In this document: positions 25,474-37,100 of the stretch, piece after piece
How positions within the stretch are numbered: position 1 is the first letter of the stretch
How the letters are laid out: each line of letters opens with the position of its first letter
The notes under the pieces: model-generated
The model's database searches: none
The model's input: only the letters and a program-made list of their open reading frames with translations
Told to the model about the DNA's origin: nothing
Translations under genes and position numbers: made by a program
Assembly (NCBI RefSeq): GCF_000422905.1
Contig: NZ_AUGY01000049.1
Coordinates: 1 to 61,472 of the forward strand
DNA: 61,472 bases
From: Paenibacillus alginolyticus DSM 5050 = NBRC 15375
GTDB taxonomy: Bacteria > Bacillota > Bacilli > Paenibacillales > NBRC-103111
Reading direction: 5' to 3'

Positions 25474-25495
25474 GCGAAATTTTAGGCATATGCAT

Positions 25496-25532
25496 AAAAA
25501 AACACCCATCGCCTAAACGATGAGTGTTTCTT
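25496..25532 (-). terminator. Terminator after tuf
   Basis: The stem AAACACTCATCG-tttagg-CGATGGGTGTTT is followed by T residues on the minus strand. It separates the str operon from the S10 operon. Confidence 0.9.
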
Positions 25533-25545
25533 CTATATATAGGTA

Positions 25546-26736
25546 CTACTTTTGAATTGTTGCAACCGCGCCCGCACCAACTGTACGTCCGCCTTCACGA
25601 ATCGCGAAGCGTGTTCCTTCTTCGATTGCGATTGGGTTGATCAGTTCGACAGTAACTGTGATGTTATCACCAGGCATAACCATCTCTGTACCTTCTGGAA
25701 GGGAGATGATACCCGTTACGTCAGTTGTACGGAAGTAGAACTGTGGACGGTAACCTGTGAAGAAAGGCTTATGACGGCCACCCTCTTCTTTAGTTAGAAC
25801 GTAGATTTGTGCTGTGAAGTTCGTGTGTGGTTTAACTGAACCTGGTTTCGCAAGAACTTGTCCACGCTCGATATCTTTACGGTCTACACCACGAAGCAAT
25901 GCTCCAATGTTGTCACCAGCTTGAGCGGAATCAAGCAATTTGCGGAACATCTCTACACCAGTTACGATGCATTTACGAGTTTCTTCAGCGATACCAACGA
26001 TTTCAACTTCTTCTTGTACTTTAACAGTACCACGCTCAACACGACCAGTTGCAACTGTTCCACGACCAGTGATTGAGAATACATCCTCAACTGGCATAAG
26101 GAAAGGCTTGTCAGTTTGACGCTCAGGAGTTGGGATGTAAGTATCAACTTGCTCGAACAACTCGATGATTTTGTCAGCCCAAGGACCATCTGGGTTTTGA
26201 AGAGCTTCACGAGCTGCACCGCGGATGATTGGAGTATCATCGCCTGGGAACTCATATTCGTTAAGAAGGTCGCGAACTTCCATCTCAACCAATTCAAGCA
26301 ACTCTTCGTCTTCAACCATATCACATTTGTTAAGGAATACTACGATGTAAGGTACGCCTACTTGACGGGAAAGAAGGATGTGCTCACGAGTTTGCGGCAT
26401 TGGGCCGTCAGCTGCGGATACAACCAGGATCGCTCCGTCCATTTGAGCAGCACCAGTGATCATGTTTTTAACATAGTCAGCATGTCCTGGGCAGTCAACG
26501 TGTGCGTAGTGACGGTTAGGTGTTTCGTACTCAACGTGAGCTGTGGAGATTGTGATACCGCGCTCGCGCTCTTCTGGTGCTTTATCGATTTGGTCGAATG
26601 CTACTGCAGCTCCACCGTATCTTTTGGACAATACAGTTGTAATAGCAGCTGTCAAAGTTGTTTTACCATGGTCAACGTGACCGATAGTACCGATGTTAAC
26701 ATGCGGTTTGTTACGTTCAAATTTAGCCTTTGCCAT
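25546..26736 (-). CDS. tuf: Elongation factor Tu
   Basis: The 396-residue GTPase delivers aminoacyl-tRNA to the ribosome. The G motifs GHVDHGKT (19-26), DCPGHADY and NKCDM are intact, as are the beta-barrel domains 2 and 3. It is the last gene of the str operon, 39 bases after fusA, and is followed by a strong terminator. Confidence 0.99.
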   Translation of the reverse strand: MAKAKFERNKPHVNIGTIGHVDHGKTTLTAAITTVLSKRYGGAAVAFDQIDKAPEERERGITISTAHVEYETPNRHYAHVDCPGHADYVKNMITGAAQMDGAILVVSAADGPMPQTREHILLSRQVGVPYIVVFLNKCDMVEDEELLELVEMEVRDLLNEYEFPGDDTPIIRGAAREALQNPDGPWADKIIELFEQVDTYIPTPERQTDKPFLMPVEDVFSITGRGTVATGRVERGTVKVQEEVEIVGIAEETRKCIVTGVEMFRKLLDSAQAGDNIGALLRGVDRKDIERGQVLAKPGSVKPHTNFTAQIYVLTKEEGGRHKPFFTGYRPQFYFRTTDVTGIISLPEGTEMVMPGDNITVTVELINPIAIEEGTRFAIREGGRTVGAGAVATIQK

Positions 26737-26775
26737 TTTAAACGATTCCTCCTTAGAGTGACTAATAGTTTTATA

Positions 26776-28851
26776 TTAAGCGCCTTTGCCTTTTGCAATA
26801 ATTTCTTCTGCAATGGACTTAGGTACTTCTTCATAATGTGAAAGTTCCATGGAGTAAACACCACGGCCTTGTGTTCTCGAACGAAGTGTTGTGGAATATC
26901 CAAACATTTCGGACAAAGGCACCTTAGCACGGATGATTTGCGCGCCATGACGGTTATCCATACCTTCAATACGTCCACGACGGGAGTTAAGGTCACCCAT
27001 AACATCGCCCATGTACTCTTCTGGTACAGTAACTTCAACCTTCATGATTGGCTCAAGAAGAACCGGTTTACATTTTTCTTTAGCTGCTTTAAGTGCCATG
27101 GAACCTGCGATTTTGAACGCCATTTCATTGGAGTCAACATCATGGTAAGATCCATCGACAACTGTAGCTTTGATATCCACGAGCGGGAATCCTGCGATTA
27201 CACCGTTTTTCATGGACTCTTCGATACCAGCTTGAATAGGTGCGATATATTCTCTTGGAATAGATCCGCCCACTACTTTGCTTTCGAAAATGAAACCTGT
27301 ACCAGCTTCTTGAGGTTCAAACTCAACCCAACAATGTCCGTATTGACCACGACCACCGGATTGACGAACGAATTTACCCTCAACTTTAGCTGCTGCACGG
27401 AACGTTTCACGATAAGCAACTTGTGGTTTACCTACATTGGTTTCTACTTTGAACTCGCGAAGCATACGGTCAACGAGGATCTCAAGGTGAAGCTCACCCA
27501 TACCAGCGATGATCGTTTGTCCTGTTTCTTCGTCTGTAGAAGCACGGAAAGTCGGATCTTCTTCAGCAAGCTTTTGCAATGCGATACCCATTTTATCTTG
27601 GTCGGCTTTCGTCTTCGGTTCAACAGCAAGCTGGATAACCGGTTCAGGGAAGACCATTTTCTCAAGAATAACTGGATTTTTCTCATCACAAAGTGTATCA
27701 CCAGTCGTTGTATCTTTCAATCCAACGGCCGCGGCGATGTCACCAGCGTATACAATGCTGATCTCTTGACGGCTGTTCGCATGCATTTGCAGGATACGAC
27801 CAACGCGCTCACGTTTGCCTTTCGTTGCGTTAACAACGTAGGAACCGGAGTTCAAGGTACCAGAGTAAACACGGAAGAACGTAAGACGACCAACGAAAGG
27901 ATCTGTCATGATTTTAAATGCAAGCGCTGAGAAAGGTTGATCATCAGCAGACTTACGAACCACTTCAGTACCGTCGTCAAGTACACCTTTAATGTCAGGT
28001 ACATCAAGTGGTGATGGCAGGTAATTAATTACCGCATCCAACATCAATTGTACACCTTTGTTTCTGTAAGAAGACCCTACAATAACTGGGAAGATTTTCA
28101 CTTCACAGACACCTTTACGTAGAGCTGCTTTGATCTCATCAACAGAAATTTCTTCGCCTTCGAGATATTTCATTGTAAGCTCTTCATCAAGCTCTGCAAC
28201 TTTCTCGATCAATTCCAAACGAAGTTCTGCAACTTGATCTTTGAACTCAGCAGGAATCTCGATTTTCTCGATATCCTTACCAAGATCGTCTTTGTACATA
28301 TAAGCAACTTCATCAACCAAGTCAATGATGCCTTTGAATTCATTCTCAGCACCGATTGGAAGTTGAATAGCTACTGCATTTGCACCAAGTTTTTGACGCA
28401 TCGATTCAACAACTTGCAAGAAGTCTGCACCGATGATGTCCATTTTGTTTACGTAAGCAATACGTGGAACGTTGTATTTATCAGCTTGTCTCCAAACTGT
28501 TTCCGATTGAGGCTCAACGCCCTCTTTCGCACTAAATACACCAACTGCTCCATCCAACACACGAAGGGAACGCTCTACCTCAACGGTAAAGTCAACGTGT
28601 CCCGGGGTATCAATAATATTGATGCGGTGACCTTCCCATTGCGCAGTTGTAGCGGCGGAAGTAATCGTGATTCCGCGCTCTTGTTCCTGTTCCATCCAGT
28701 CCATCGTAGCTGCACCTTCGTGCACTTCTCCGATTTTGTGAACTTTACCAGTATAGTACAAAATGCGCTCTGTTGTTGTCGTTTTACCAGCATCGATATG
28801 AGCCATGATCCCGATATTACGTGTGTTTTTTAAGGAGAACTCTCTAGCCAT
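26776..28851 (-). CDS. fusA: Elongation factor G
   Basis: The 691-residue translocase has AHIDAGKT (17-24), RGITITSAAT (switch I), DTPGHVDF and NKMD, then domains II-V ending SMELSHYEEVPKSIAEEII. It also works with RRF in ribosome recycling. Length equals Bacillus EF-G, and nothing marks it as a resistance variant. Confidence 0.99.
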   Translation of the reverse strand: MAREFSLKNTRNIGIMAHIDAGKTTTTERILYYTGKVHKIGEVHEGAATMDWMEQEQERGITITSAATTAQWEGHRINIIDTPGHVDFTVEVERSLRVLDGAVGVFSAKEGVEPQSETVWRQADKYNVPRIAYVNKMDIIGADFLQVVESMRQKLGANAVAIQLPIGAENEFKGIIDLVDEVAYMYKDDLGKDIEKIEIPAEFKDQVAELRLELIEKVAELDEELTMKYLEGEEISVDEIKAALRKGVCEVKIFPVIVGSSYRNKGVQLMLDAVINYLPSPLDVPDIKGVLDDGTEVVRKSADDQPFSALAFKIMTDPFVGRLTFFRVYSGTLNSGSYVVNATKGKRERVGRILQMHANSRQEISIVYAGDIAAAVGLKDTTTGDTLCDEKNPVILEKMVFPEPVIQLAVEPKTKADQDKMGIALQKLAEEDPTFRASTDEETGQTIIAGMGELHLEILVDRMLREFKVETNVGKPQVAYRETFRAAAKVEGKFVRQSGGRGQYGHCWVEFEPQEAGTGFIFESKVVGGSIPREYIAPIQAGIEESMKNGVIAGFPLVDIKATVVDGSYHDVDSNEMAFKIAGSMALKAAKEKCKPVLLEPIMKVEVTVPEEYMGDVMGDLNSRRGRIEGMDNRHGAQIIRAKVPLSEMFGYSTTLRSRTQGRGVYSMELSHYEEVPKSIAEEIIAKGKGA

Positions 28852-28889
28852 AGGTCGTTATGTCTCCTTTCTGATATTAATTTAGAATT

Positions 28890-29360
28890 CTACCAACGAT
28901 AGTGAGCGAATGCTTTATTAGCTTCAGCCATTTTGTGTGTATCTTCACGTTTCTTAACGGAAGAGCCTGTGCTGTTGCTAGCATCGATGATTTCATAAGC
29001 CAATCTTTCTTCCATCGTCTTCTCACCACGTAGACGTGAGTAGTTTACCAACCAACGCAAGCCTAATGTCGAACGACGATCAGGTCTTACTTCGATAGGC
29101 ACTTGATAGTTTGCTCCACCAACACGGCGAGCTTTAACTTCTAGTACTGGCATAATATTTTTGATAGCAGCTTCAAACACTTCCATCGGCTCTTTACCTG
29201 TACGATCTTTCACGAGGTTAAAAGCGTTGTATAGAATGGTTTGTGCTACCCCTCTTTTTCCATCAACCATAATGCGATTGATAAGACGAGTAACTAGTTT
29301 GCTATTATAAATTGGATCTGGCAATACGTCTCTGCGAGTAACTGGACCTTTACGAGGCAT
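28890..29360 (-). CDS. rpsG: 30S ribosomal protein S7
   Basis: The 156-residue primary binding protein of the 16S 3' domain starts MPRKGPVTRRDVLPDPIYNS and has ARRVGGANYQVPIEVRPDRR. It contacts E-site tRNA. Confidence 0.98.
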   Translation of the reverse strand: MPRKGPVTRRDVLPDPIYNSKLVTRLINRIMVDGKRGVAQTILYNAFNLVKDRTGKEPMEVFEAAIKNIMPVLEVKARRVGGANYQVPIEVRPDRRSTLGLRWLVNYSRLRGEKTMEERLAYEIIDASNSTGSSVKKREDTHKMAEANKAFAHYRW

Positions 29361-29404
29361 AGTTATCCCCCTTTCTTATAAGAATCATCCCTGATTATTA
29401 TCTC

Positions 29405-29824
29405 TTATTTTTTAACTTTCGGACGTTTTGTACCGTATTTGGAACGGGATTGCTTACGGTTGTTAACACCGGAAGTATCCAGCGCGCCACGCACGATGTG
29501 ATAACGTACCCCTGGAAGATCTTTAATTCTACCTCCACGGATCAATACAACGCTGTGTTCTTGCAGGTTGTGACCGATACCTGGAATGTAAGCTGTCACC
29601 TCTACGCGGTTCGTTAAACGAACACGTGCATATTTACGAAGTGCGGAGTTAGGCTTCTTAGGAGTCATAGTACCTACACGCGTGCAGACACCACGTTTTT
29701 GAGGTGCACTCAAATCCGTTGCTTCTCTTTTCAAAGCGTTAAAACCTTTTTGCAAAGCTGGTGATTTAGACTTATCCACCTTCGCTTGACGACCTTTACG
29801 TACTAGTTGGTTAATTGTTGGCAT
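29405..29824 (-). CDS. rpsL: 30S ribosomal protein S12
   Basis: The 139-residue decoding-centre protein has the lysines altered in streptomycin resistance in the wild-type state, in TPKKPNSALRKYARV and the later RIKDLPGVRYHIVRG. It is the second gene of the str operon. Confidence 0.98.
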   Translation of the reverse strand: MPTINQLVRKGRQAKVDKSKSPALQKGFNALKREATDLSAPQKRGVCTRVGTMTPKKPNSALRKYARVRLTNRVEVTAYIPGIGHNLQEHSVVLIRGGRIKDLPGVRYHIVRGALDTSGVNNRKQSRSKYGTKRPKVKK

Positions 29825-29987
29825 ATCGCCACCTCCTCCCTACATTCATAACATGATGTTCTTCTTGCAAGCCCACAGATCCAGGCGAGTCATAAATGAG
29901 CAAAGAGAAAGTCCTTGCCATGGATAGCTGCAAAAAGTCACTAGTACTAATGTAGGCTATAACCACTAACAAAAACGTCTTTAGCGT

Positions 29988-30239
29988 TTATTCATTTACA
30001 ACAGCTGCTACCGCAGCTCCAACTTCAATTCCACATGCTTTACCTAGCATCTTCATAGAATCCACATAGGTAACAGGTACACCCTTCTGCGTACAAAGAG
30101 TTACCAGATTTATCGTCAATCGCGGATCTGCATCTTTGGAAACAAAAACTTCGACTGCCTTACCTTGTTCGACTATTTTTGTAACTTTCTTCGTACCTAC
30201 ACTAATACTCTTCGCCTGTTTGACTTTATCATAAGACAT
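29988..30239 (-). CDS. rplGB: L7Ae-family ribosomal protein (YbxF-like, kink-turn binding)
   Basis: The 83-residue protein belongs to the L7Ae/L30e family, with the VSKDADPRLTINLVTLCTQKGVPVTYVDSMKMLGKACGIEVGAA core. In B. subtilis the orthologue between rpoC and rpsL binds kink-turn RNA. It is first in the transcript with rpsL-rpsG-fusA-tuf. GAAGGGGGTG precedes the ATG. The 163-base gap to rpsL shows nothing else I can identify. Confidence 0.9.
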   Translation of the reverse strand: MSYDKVKQAKSISVGTKKVTKIVEQGKAVEVFVSKDADPRLTINLVTLCTQKGVPVTYVDSMKMLGKACGIEVGAAVAAVVNE

Positions 30240-30292
30240 AAGGCACCCCCTTCAAAGAAAAGGAAAGAATATCGACTTAGGCACACTACGAT

Positions 30293-30321
30293 ATATTAGC
30301 ATTTTGAACTTCGGGTGTCAA
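30293..30321 (-). promoter_or_regulatory. str operon promoter (sigma-A)
   Basis: On the minus strand a perfect TTGACA (30316-30321) and TAATAT (30293-30298) are 17 bases apart, upstream of rplGB. Confidence 0.82.
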
Positions 30322-30374
30322 GGAATAACTTCTTATATTTTATTATTCTTACTAGATTAACAAAAGTAAATCAA

Positions 30375-30416
30375 AAGGGACAGCACACTTCATAATAAAG
30401 TGGCCATCCCTCATGA
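30375..30416 (-). terminator. Terminator after rpoC
   Basis: On the minus strand AGGGA...CCACTT-tattatg-AAGTG...TCCCTTTT forms a long stem with an internal bulge, followed by T residues. Confidence 0.75.
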
Positions 30417-30429
30417 TCACACCGCAAAT

Positions 30430-33400
30430 CTATTCAACAGCGACAGTCTCTTTTTCAAGGTCTTCGTCTTGTACAAGCACTTCGTTCGGATCCGTAATAC
30501 GAATGTTCCGGTAACGAGGCATACCTGTACCTGCAGGAATAAGTTTACCGATAATAACGTTCTCCTTAAGACCAAGTAATTGGTCAACCTTGCCTTTAAT
30601 CGCTGCATCAGTCAAGACACGTGTTGTTTCTTGGAAAGAAGCTGCAGATAGGAAGGAATCAGTCTCTAGGGACGCTTTAGTAATACCGAGCAAGATTGGT
30701 CTTGCGACAGCAGGCTCATTGCCAGCGAACAAGGCTACTTTGTTGGCTGCTTCATATTCATGAATGTCTACGAAGGAACCAGGTAGAAGCGTTGTATCTC
30801 CAGCGTCAACGATACGGATTTTCCGTAACATTTGGCGAACCATAACTTCAATATGTTTATCGTTAATTTCTACCCCTTGGTTACGATAAACGCGTTGAAC
30901 CTCTTGCAGAATGTAGTTCTGCACGCCGCGGATACCTTTGATACGGAGCATTTCTTTCGGATCGATAGAACCGTCAGTCAACTCGTCTCCAGCTTCCACT
31001 TGTTGATTCAATGAAACACGTACACGTGATCCGTAAGGAACTGCATAAACCTTGGACTCCGCTTCCCCTTGGACTTCGATCTCACGACGGTCCTTAGCTT
31101 CACGGATTTCTTTGACTGTACCATCAATTTCGGAAATGATCGCTTGACCTTTCGGATTCCGAGCTTCGAAGAGCTCTTGAATACGCGGCAAACCTTGCGT
31201 AATATCATCTCCGGCAACACCACCGGTATGGAACGTACGCATCGTCAACTGTGTTCCTGGCTCACCAATGGATTGAGCAGCGATAATACCAACCGCTTCA
31301 CCAACCTCAACAAATTGACCAGTTGCTAAGTTACGACCGTAACATTTTTTACAAACACCATGATTGGTGCGGCAGCTAAGGACGGAACGAATTTGAAGTT
31401 TCTCGATACCAGCTTCAATAATCGTATCAGCAATACCCGATTCGATGAGCTCATTGCGTTGAACAATGACTTCACCCGTTTTCGGATGACGAAGGGTTTC
31501 ATAAGCATAACGACCTTCAATACGGTCATAGAGATCTTCAATAACCTCTTTACCATCTTGAATTTTGCTAACCATGAAGCCTTTATCTGTTCCACAATCA
31601 TCTTCACGAACAATTACATCTTGTGCAACGTCAACGAGACGACGAGTCAAGTAACCGGAGTCAGCTGTACGCAACGCCGTATCGGCAAGACCTTTACGCG
31701 CTCCGTGCGTGGAAATAAAGTACTCCAAGATGGTCAAGCCTTCACGGAAGTTCGATTTAATTGGCAACTCCATAATTTTACCGGATGGATTCGCCATCAA
31801 ACCACGCATACCGCCAAGCTGTGTAATCTGTGATTTATTACCCCGTGCTTTGGATTCAACCATCATGCTAATAGAGTTGTATTTATCAAGGGATTTCATC
31901 AAAATATCTGTGATTTCATCCTTCGCTTTACTCCAGATCGCAATAACACGGTCATAACGCTCTTCATCTGTAATCAAACCACGACGGTATTGGTTCGTAA
32001 CTACACGTACTTTCTCTTCACATTCTTTGAGAATGGCTACTTTTTCAGTAGGAACGACAACGTCAGAGACAGCTACGGTAATACCCGCTTTGGTGGAGTA
32101 CGTGAATCCAAGCTCTTTAATTTTATCAAGGATCATGGACGTTTGAGTTGTGTGGTATTTACGGAAACACTCAGCAATGATAGAACCGAGATATTCTTTA
32201 CCTACCGCTTTGTTCTCATCGCGCTCCAACATAATAGCTCTAAGATCAGCACCTTTTTCGAAAACAAAGTGAGAATCAGGAATCCCGCTAAGTAGGTTCG
32301 TTTTGGTTGGTTCATTAATGAATGGGAAGTCGCTAGGGAAAATCTCATTCATAATGATTTTACCGATCGTAGTGATCAAGATTGCATTTTGTTGTTTCTC
32401 AGTGAAACTAACTTTGTTCAATGCTCTTGCAGGAATAGCAACCCGTGCGTGCAGAGCCATTTTGCCTGATTGGTAAGACGAAACTGCCTCATGAACTGTT
32501 CTAATAATAGAACCAGCACCTTTAGCGAACTTGTTGTCTGTTGTTAAATAGAAGCTTCCCAGAACCATATCCTGTGAAGGCGTAACAACAGGCTTACCGT
32601 CTTTCGGATTCAAGATGTTGCCTGACGCCAGCATGAGCAAACGAGCTTCGGCTTGAGCTTCCGATGACAATGGTACGTGAACGGCCATTTGGTCACCGTC
32701 GAAGTCAGCGTTGTAAGCTGTACAAACGAGCGGATGAAGCTTAATAGCGCGGCCTTCAACCAGAATCGGTTCAAAAGCTTGAATACCCAATCTATGCAGT
32801 GTAGGGGCACGGTTCAGAAGAACCGGGTGCTCCTTAATGACTTCTTCAAGAACATCCCAAACATCTGGACTTACGCGCTCAACTTTACGTTTTGCACTTT
32901 TGATGTTGTGGGCCAAACCTTTATTCACAAGCTCTTTCATCACGAAAGGCTTGAACAGCTCAAGAGCCATTTCCTTCGGGAGACCACATTGGTACATCTT
33001 CAGGTTAGGACCTACAACGATAACGGAACGACCGGAGTAGTCAACACGTTTACCGAGCAAGTTTTGACGGAAACGACCTTGTTTACCCTTCAGCATGTGG
33101 CTGAGTGATTTCAAAGGACGGTTACCAGGACCTGTTACCGGACGGCCGCGACGACCGTTGTCGATAAGCGCATCAACCGCTTCTTGCAGCATCCGCTTCT
33201 CATTTTGAACAATGATATCCGGAGCGCCTAGGTCGAGCAATCTTTTCAAACGGTTGTTACGGTTGATCACGCGGCGATACAGATCATTCAAGTCAGAAGT
33301 CGCGAAGCGACCACCATCGAGCTGTACCATCGGACGAAGCTCCGGAGGGATGACAGGAAGTACATCCAGAACCATCCAACCTGGTAAATTCTTCGAGTTA

Positions 33401-34050
33401 CGGAAAGCTTCCATAACTTCCAAACGCTTAATCGCACGATTACGGCGTTGACCTTGCGCTGTTTTGAGTTCTTCTTTGAGTGTATCTACTTCACGCTCGA
33501 TATCAATATCGATCAGAAGTTTCTTAACGGCTTCCGCACCCATTCCCGCTTGGAAAGCATAACCGTACTTCTCGCGATAGCTGCGGTATTCTTTCTCGGA
33601 AAGAAGTTGTTTCTTCTCCAAAGGTGTATCCCCTGGATCTGTTACCACATAGGAAGCGAAGTAGATAATTTCCTCCAATGATCTTGGAGACATATCTAGC
33701 GCAAGCCCCATACGGCTTGGAATACCTTTAAAGTACCAAATGTGGGATACCGGAGCGGCAAGTTCAATATGACCCATGCGCTCACGACGTACCTTTTGAC
33801 GTGTTACTTCAACGCCACAACGGTCACAAACTACGCCTTTATAACGAACTCGTTTGTATTTACCGCAATGACATTCCCAATCTTTGGTAGGCCCGAAGAT
33901 CTTTTCGCAGAAAAGACCTTCTTTCTCAGGCTTTAAGGTTCTGTAGTTAATCGTTTCCGGCTTCTTTACTTCCCCACGGGACCAAGAGCGAATTTTATCG
34001 GGTGATGCCAAGCCGATTTTCATAAACTCGAAGTTGTTAACGTCCATCAA
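30430..34050 (-). CDS. rpoC: RNA polymerase beta' subunit
   Basis: The 1206-residue catalytic subunit has the active-site NADFDGDQMAVH (three Mg-binding Asp), an N-terminal zinc motif (CHCGKYKRVRYKGVVCDRC) and the second zinc site (CRTNHGVCKKC). The trigger-loop region TMRTFHTGGVA is also present. The start is a TTG at 34050 after AAAGGAGGG. The ATG one codon later is equally possible. It follows rpoB by 69 bases. Length is close to the Bacillus protein, with no large lineage insertions. Confidence 0.99.
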   Translation of the reverse strand: MMDVNNFEFMKIGLASPDKIRSWSRGEVKKPETINYRTLKPEKEGLFCEKIFGPTKDWECHCGKYKRVRYKGVVCDRCGVEVTRQKVRRERMGHIELAAPVSHIWYFKGIPSRMGLALDMSPRSLEEIIYFASYVVTDPGDTPLEKKQLLSEKEYRSYREKYGYAFQAGMGAEAVKKLLIDIDIEREVDTLKEELKTAQGQRRNRAIKRLEVMEAFRNSKNLPGWMVLDVLPVIPPELRPMVQLDGGRFATSDLNDLYRRVINRNNRLKRLLDLGAPDIIVQNEKRMLQEAVDALIDNGRRGRPVTGPGNRPLKSLSHMLKGKQGRFRQNLLGKRVDYSGRSVIVVGPNLKMYQCGLPKEMALELFKPFVMKELVNKGLAHNIKSAKRKVERVSPDVWDVLEEVIKEHPVLLNRAPTLHRLGIQAFEPILVEGRAIKLHPLVCTAYNADFDGDQMAVHVPLSSEAQAEARLLMLASGNILNPKDGKPVVTPSQDMVLGSFYLTTDNKFAKGAGSIIRTVHEAVSSYQSGKMALHARVAIPARALNKVSFTEKQQNAILITTIGKIIMNEIFPSDFPFINEPTKTNLLSGIPDSHFVFEKGADLRAIMLERDENKAVGKEYLGSIIAECFRKYHTTQTSMILDKIKELGFTYSTKAGITVAVSDVVVPTEKVAILKECEEKVRVVTNQYRRGLITDEERYDRVIAIWSKAKDEITDILMKSLDKYNSISMMVESKARGNKSQITQLGGMRGLMANPSGKIMELPIKSNFREGLTILEYFISTHGARKGLADTALRTADSGYLTRRLVDVAQDVIVREDDCGTDKGFMVSKIQDGKEVIEDLYDRIEGRYAYETLRHPKTGEVIVQRNELIESGIADTIIEAGIEKLQIRSVLSCRTNHGVCKKCYGRNLATGQFVEVGEAVGIIAAQSIGEPGTQLTMRTFHTGGVAGDDITQGLPRIQELFEARNPKGQAIISEIDGTVKEIREAKDRREIEVQGEAESKVYAVPYGSRVRVSLNQQVEAGDELTDGSIDPKEMLRIKGIRGVQNYILQEVQRVYRNQGVEINDKHIEVMVRQMLRKIRIVDAGDTTLLPGSFVDIHEYEAANKVALFAGNEPAVARPILLGITKASLETDSFLSAASFQETTRVLTDAAIKGKVDQLLGLKENVIIGKLIPAGTGMPRYRNIRITDPNEVLVQDEDLEKETVAVE

Positions 34051-34119
34051 GGAGCAACCCTCCTTTAAGAATTTAAACCCACTATGCAGTGAATCGTTCT
34101 CGATCTATTGTGGTGTTCT

Positions 34120-37100
34120 TTATTCGTTGACTCCTAATTCAGAGCCCTCTAAGTTTAGGTTTAATTTATCGCTAGTGACTTCGTCGTCATCGTCGGCTTC
34201 TCTCATTTCGATCTCTTCTTCGTCGCCGGAGAGGATTTTAACATCCATACCTAAGCTTTGAAGCTCTTTGATCAAAACTTTGAATGATTCCGGAACACCT
34301 GGTTCTGGAACATTCTCGCCTTTAACGATAGACTCATATGTTTTCACACGGCCTACAACGTCATCGGACTTCACGGTAAGAATTTCTTGCAATGTATAAG
34401 CAGCTCCATAAGCCTCGAGTGCCCATACCTCCATCTCCCCGAAACGCTGTCCACCGAACTGCGCTTTACCACCCAGCGGCTGCTGAGTAACAAGGGAGTA
34501 AGGTCCTGTGGAACGGGCATGGATTTTATCATCAACCATGTGCGCCAGTTTAATCATGTACATGACGCCTACGGTTACTTCACGTTCGAACGATTCCCCT
34601 GTACGACCGTCGTACAGAATCGTTTTACCGCTACGCTGCATACCTGCTTCTTCCATTGCATCGAACACGTCATACTCACGCGCTCCATCGAATACTGGCG
34701 TTGCAGCATGGATACCCAGGTACTTGGAAGCCATACCCAAGTGAACTTCAAGTACTTGACCGATGTTCATCCGTGAAGGAACCCCTAGTGGATTCAATAC
34801 AACTTCAACCGGAGTACCATCTGGAAGGAAAGGCATATCTTCTTCTGGAAGAATACGTGCTACTACCCCTTTGTTACCATGACGTCCCGCCATTTTATCG
34901 CCTTCGGAAATTTTCCGTTTTTGTGCGATATAGACACGAACGAGTTGGTTCACACCAGGAGGCAGCTCATCGCCGTTCTCACGAGTAAATACTTTCACAT
35001 CAACAACGATACCGTCTGTACCATGCGGTACGCGAAGGGATGTATCACGAACCTCACGAGCCTTCTCACCGAAGATCGCATGCAGCAATCTTTCTTCCGC
35101 TGTTAGCTCCGTTACACCTTTCGGCGTTACTTTACCAACAAGGATATCGCCTGCGCCGATTTCGGCACCGACACGGATAATACCGCGCTCGTCAAGATTT
35201 TTCAGTGCATCTTCCCCAACATTCGGGATATCACGTGTGATTTCTTCAGGCCCCAGCTTCGTATCACGAGCTTCGGACTCGTATTCCTCGATGTGAATAG
35301 AAGTGTATACGTCCTCTTTCACAAGCTTTTGGCTAAGCAAGATCGCATCCTCGTAGTTGTAACCTTCCCAAGTCATGAACGCTACGACAACGTTGCGTCC
35401 AAGCGCCAATTCACCTTGTTCTGTTGAAGGTCCGTCTGCAAGAATATCGCCCGTTTTAACCAACTGTCCTTTTTTGACAATAGGACGTTGATTGATGCAC
35501 GTACCTTGGTTAGAACGCATAAATTTGTGGAGCTTATATTTGACGATGTTGCCGCTAACCAGCTTGCCATCAACCATTTCTTGGCGACGCAGCCAAATTT
35601 CATTCGCAGCAGCTTTCTCAATAATTCCATCGAATTTGGAGACAATACATACTCCTGAGTCTTTAGCGACCTTATGCTCCATACCCGTACCTACAAGAGG
35701 TGCTTTCGGGATCAAAAGCGGAACCGCTTGACGCTGCATGTTTGAACCCATAAGCGCACGGTTGGAGTCATCGTTTTCAAGGAACGGAATTAATGCCGTT
35801 GCCACGGAAACAACTTGCTTCGGAGAAACGTCCATGTAATCGACACGTTCAACCGGAAGTGTTAAGTTGTCATCCTTGTAACGAACGATAATAGCATCTT
35901 CAACGAATTTATTATCTTCCGTCAATTGTGCATTCGCCTGAGCGATAACATAGTTATCCTCTTCGTCTGCTGTCAGGTATGCGATTTGGTCGGTTACAAG
36001 TCCAGACTTCGGATCTACCCAACGGTACGGCGCCTCAATGAAGCCATACTCATTAATACGGGCAAACGTAGACAAGGAGTTGATCAAACCAATGTTCGGT
36101 CCCTCTGGCGTCTCAATTGGACACATACGGCCATAGTGAGAGTGATGCACGTCACGAACTTCCATACCTGCGCGCTCTCTCGTCAAACCGCCGGGTCCGA
36201 GTGCAGACAGACGTCTTTTGTGCGTCAATTCAGCAAGTGGATTCGTTTGGTCCATAAACTGAGAAAGCTGGGAGCTACCGAAGAACTCTTTGATTGATGC
36301 GATAACAGGACGAATGTTGATTAAGGCTTGCGGTGTAATCACATTCGCATCTTGAATCGACATACGCTCACGAACAACACGTTCCATACGGGAAAGACCA
36401 ATACGGAATTGATTTTGCAGCAATTCACCTACAGAACGAAGTCTACGGTTACCTAAGTGGTCAATATCATCCGTATTCCCGATACCGTGAAGCAAATTGA
36501 TGAAGTAGTTAATGGATGAAATAATATCGGCAGGCGTGATGTTTTTGACAGTTTTATCAATAACACCGTTAGAAATAACTTTAACGACCTTGCCCTCTTC
36601 TGTTGGTGAATAAACGTTGATGCACTGAACTGGAATCGTATCTGCGCCCGTTACACCTTTTGGAATTGTAAATTCTTTATATCCTGCACCTTTTTCAATA
36701 AAAGGAAGGATTTCATCTAACACACGACGATCAAGCAATTGACCAGCTTCTGCAATGATTTCTCCAGTCTCGGAGTCCACCAGTGTTTCAGCCAAACGTT
36801 GATTGAACAATCTGTTTTTGATGTGAAGTTTTTTGTTAATTTTGTAGCGACCTACATTCGCCAAATCGTAACGCTTCGGATCAAAGAAACGAGCAACGAT
36901 CAAGCTTCTAGCATTATCTAACGTAGGAGGCTCACCCGGACGAAGACGCTCATAGATTTCGATTAACGCTTTTTCCGTAGAATCCGTGTTATCTTTATCG
37001 AGCGTATTACGGATATATTCATTATCACCGAGCAAATCCAAAATCTCAGCATCTGTGCCAAATCCTAAGGAACGAAGAAGAACAGTTACTGGAATTTTAC

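Noticed and set aside
29825..29987. tRNA or small RNA in the rpsL-rplGB gap
   Set aside because: No cloverleaf, T-loop sequence or promoter-terminator pair was found there.
36100..36300. Rifampicin-resistance change in rpoB
   Set aside because: The cluster reads as wild type (QLSQFMDQTNPL, THKRRLSALG), with the usual His and Ser present.
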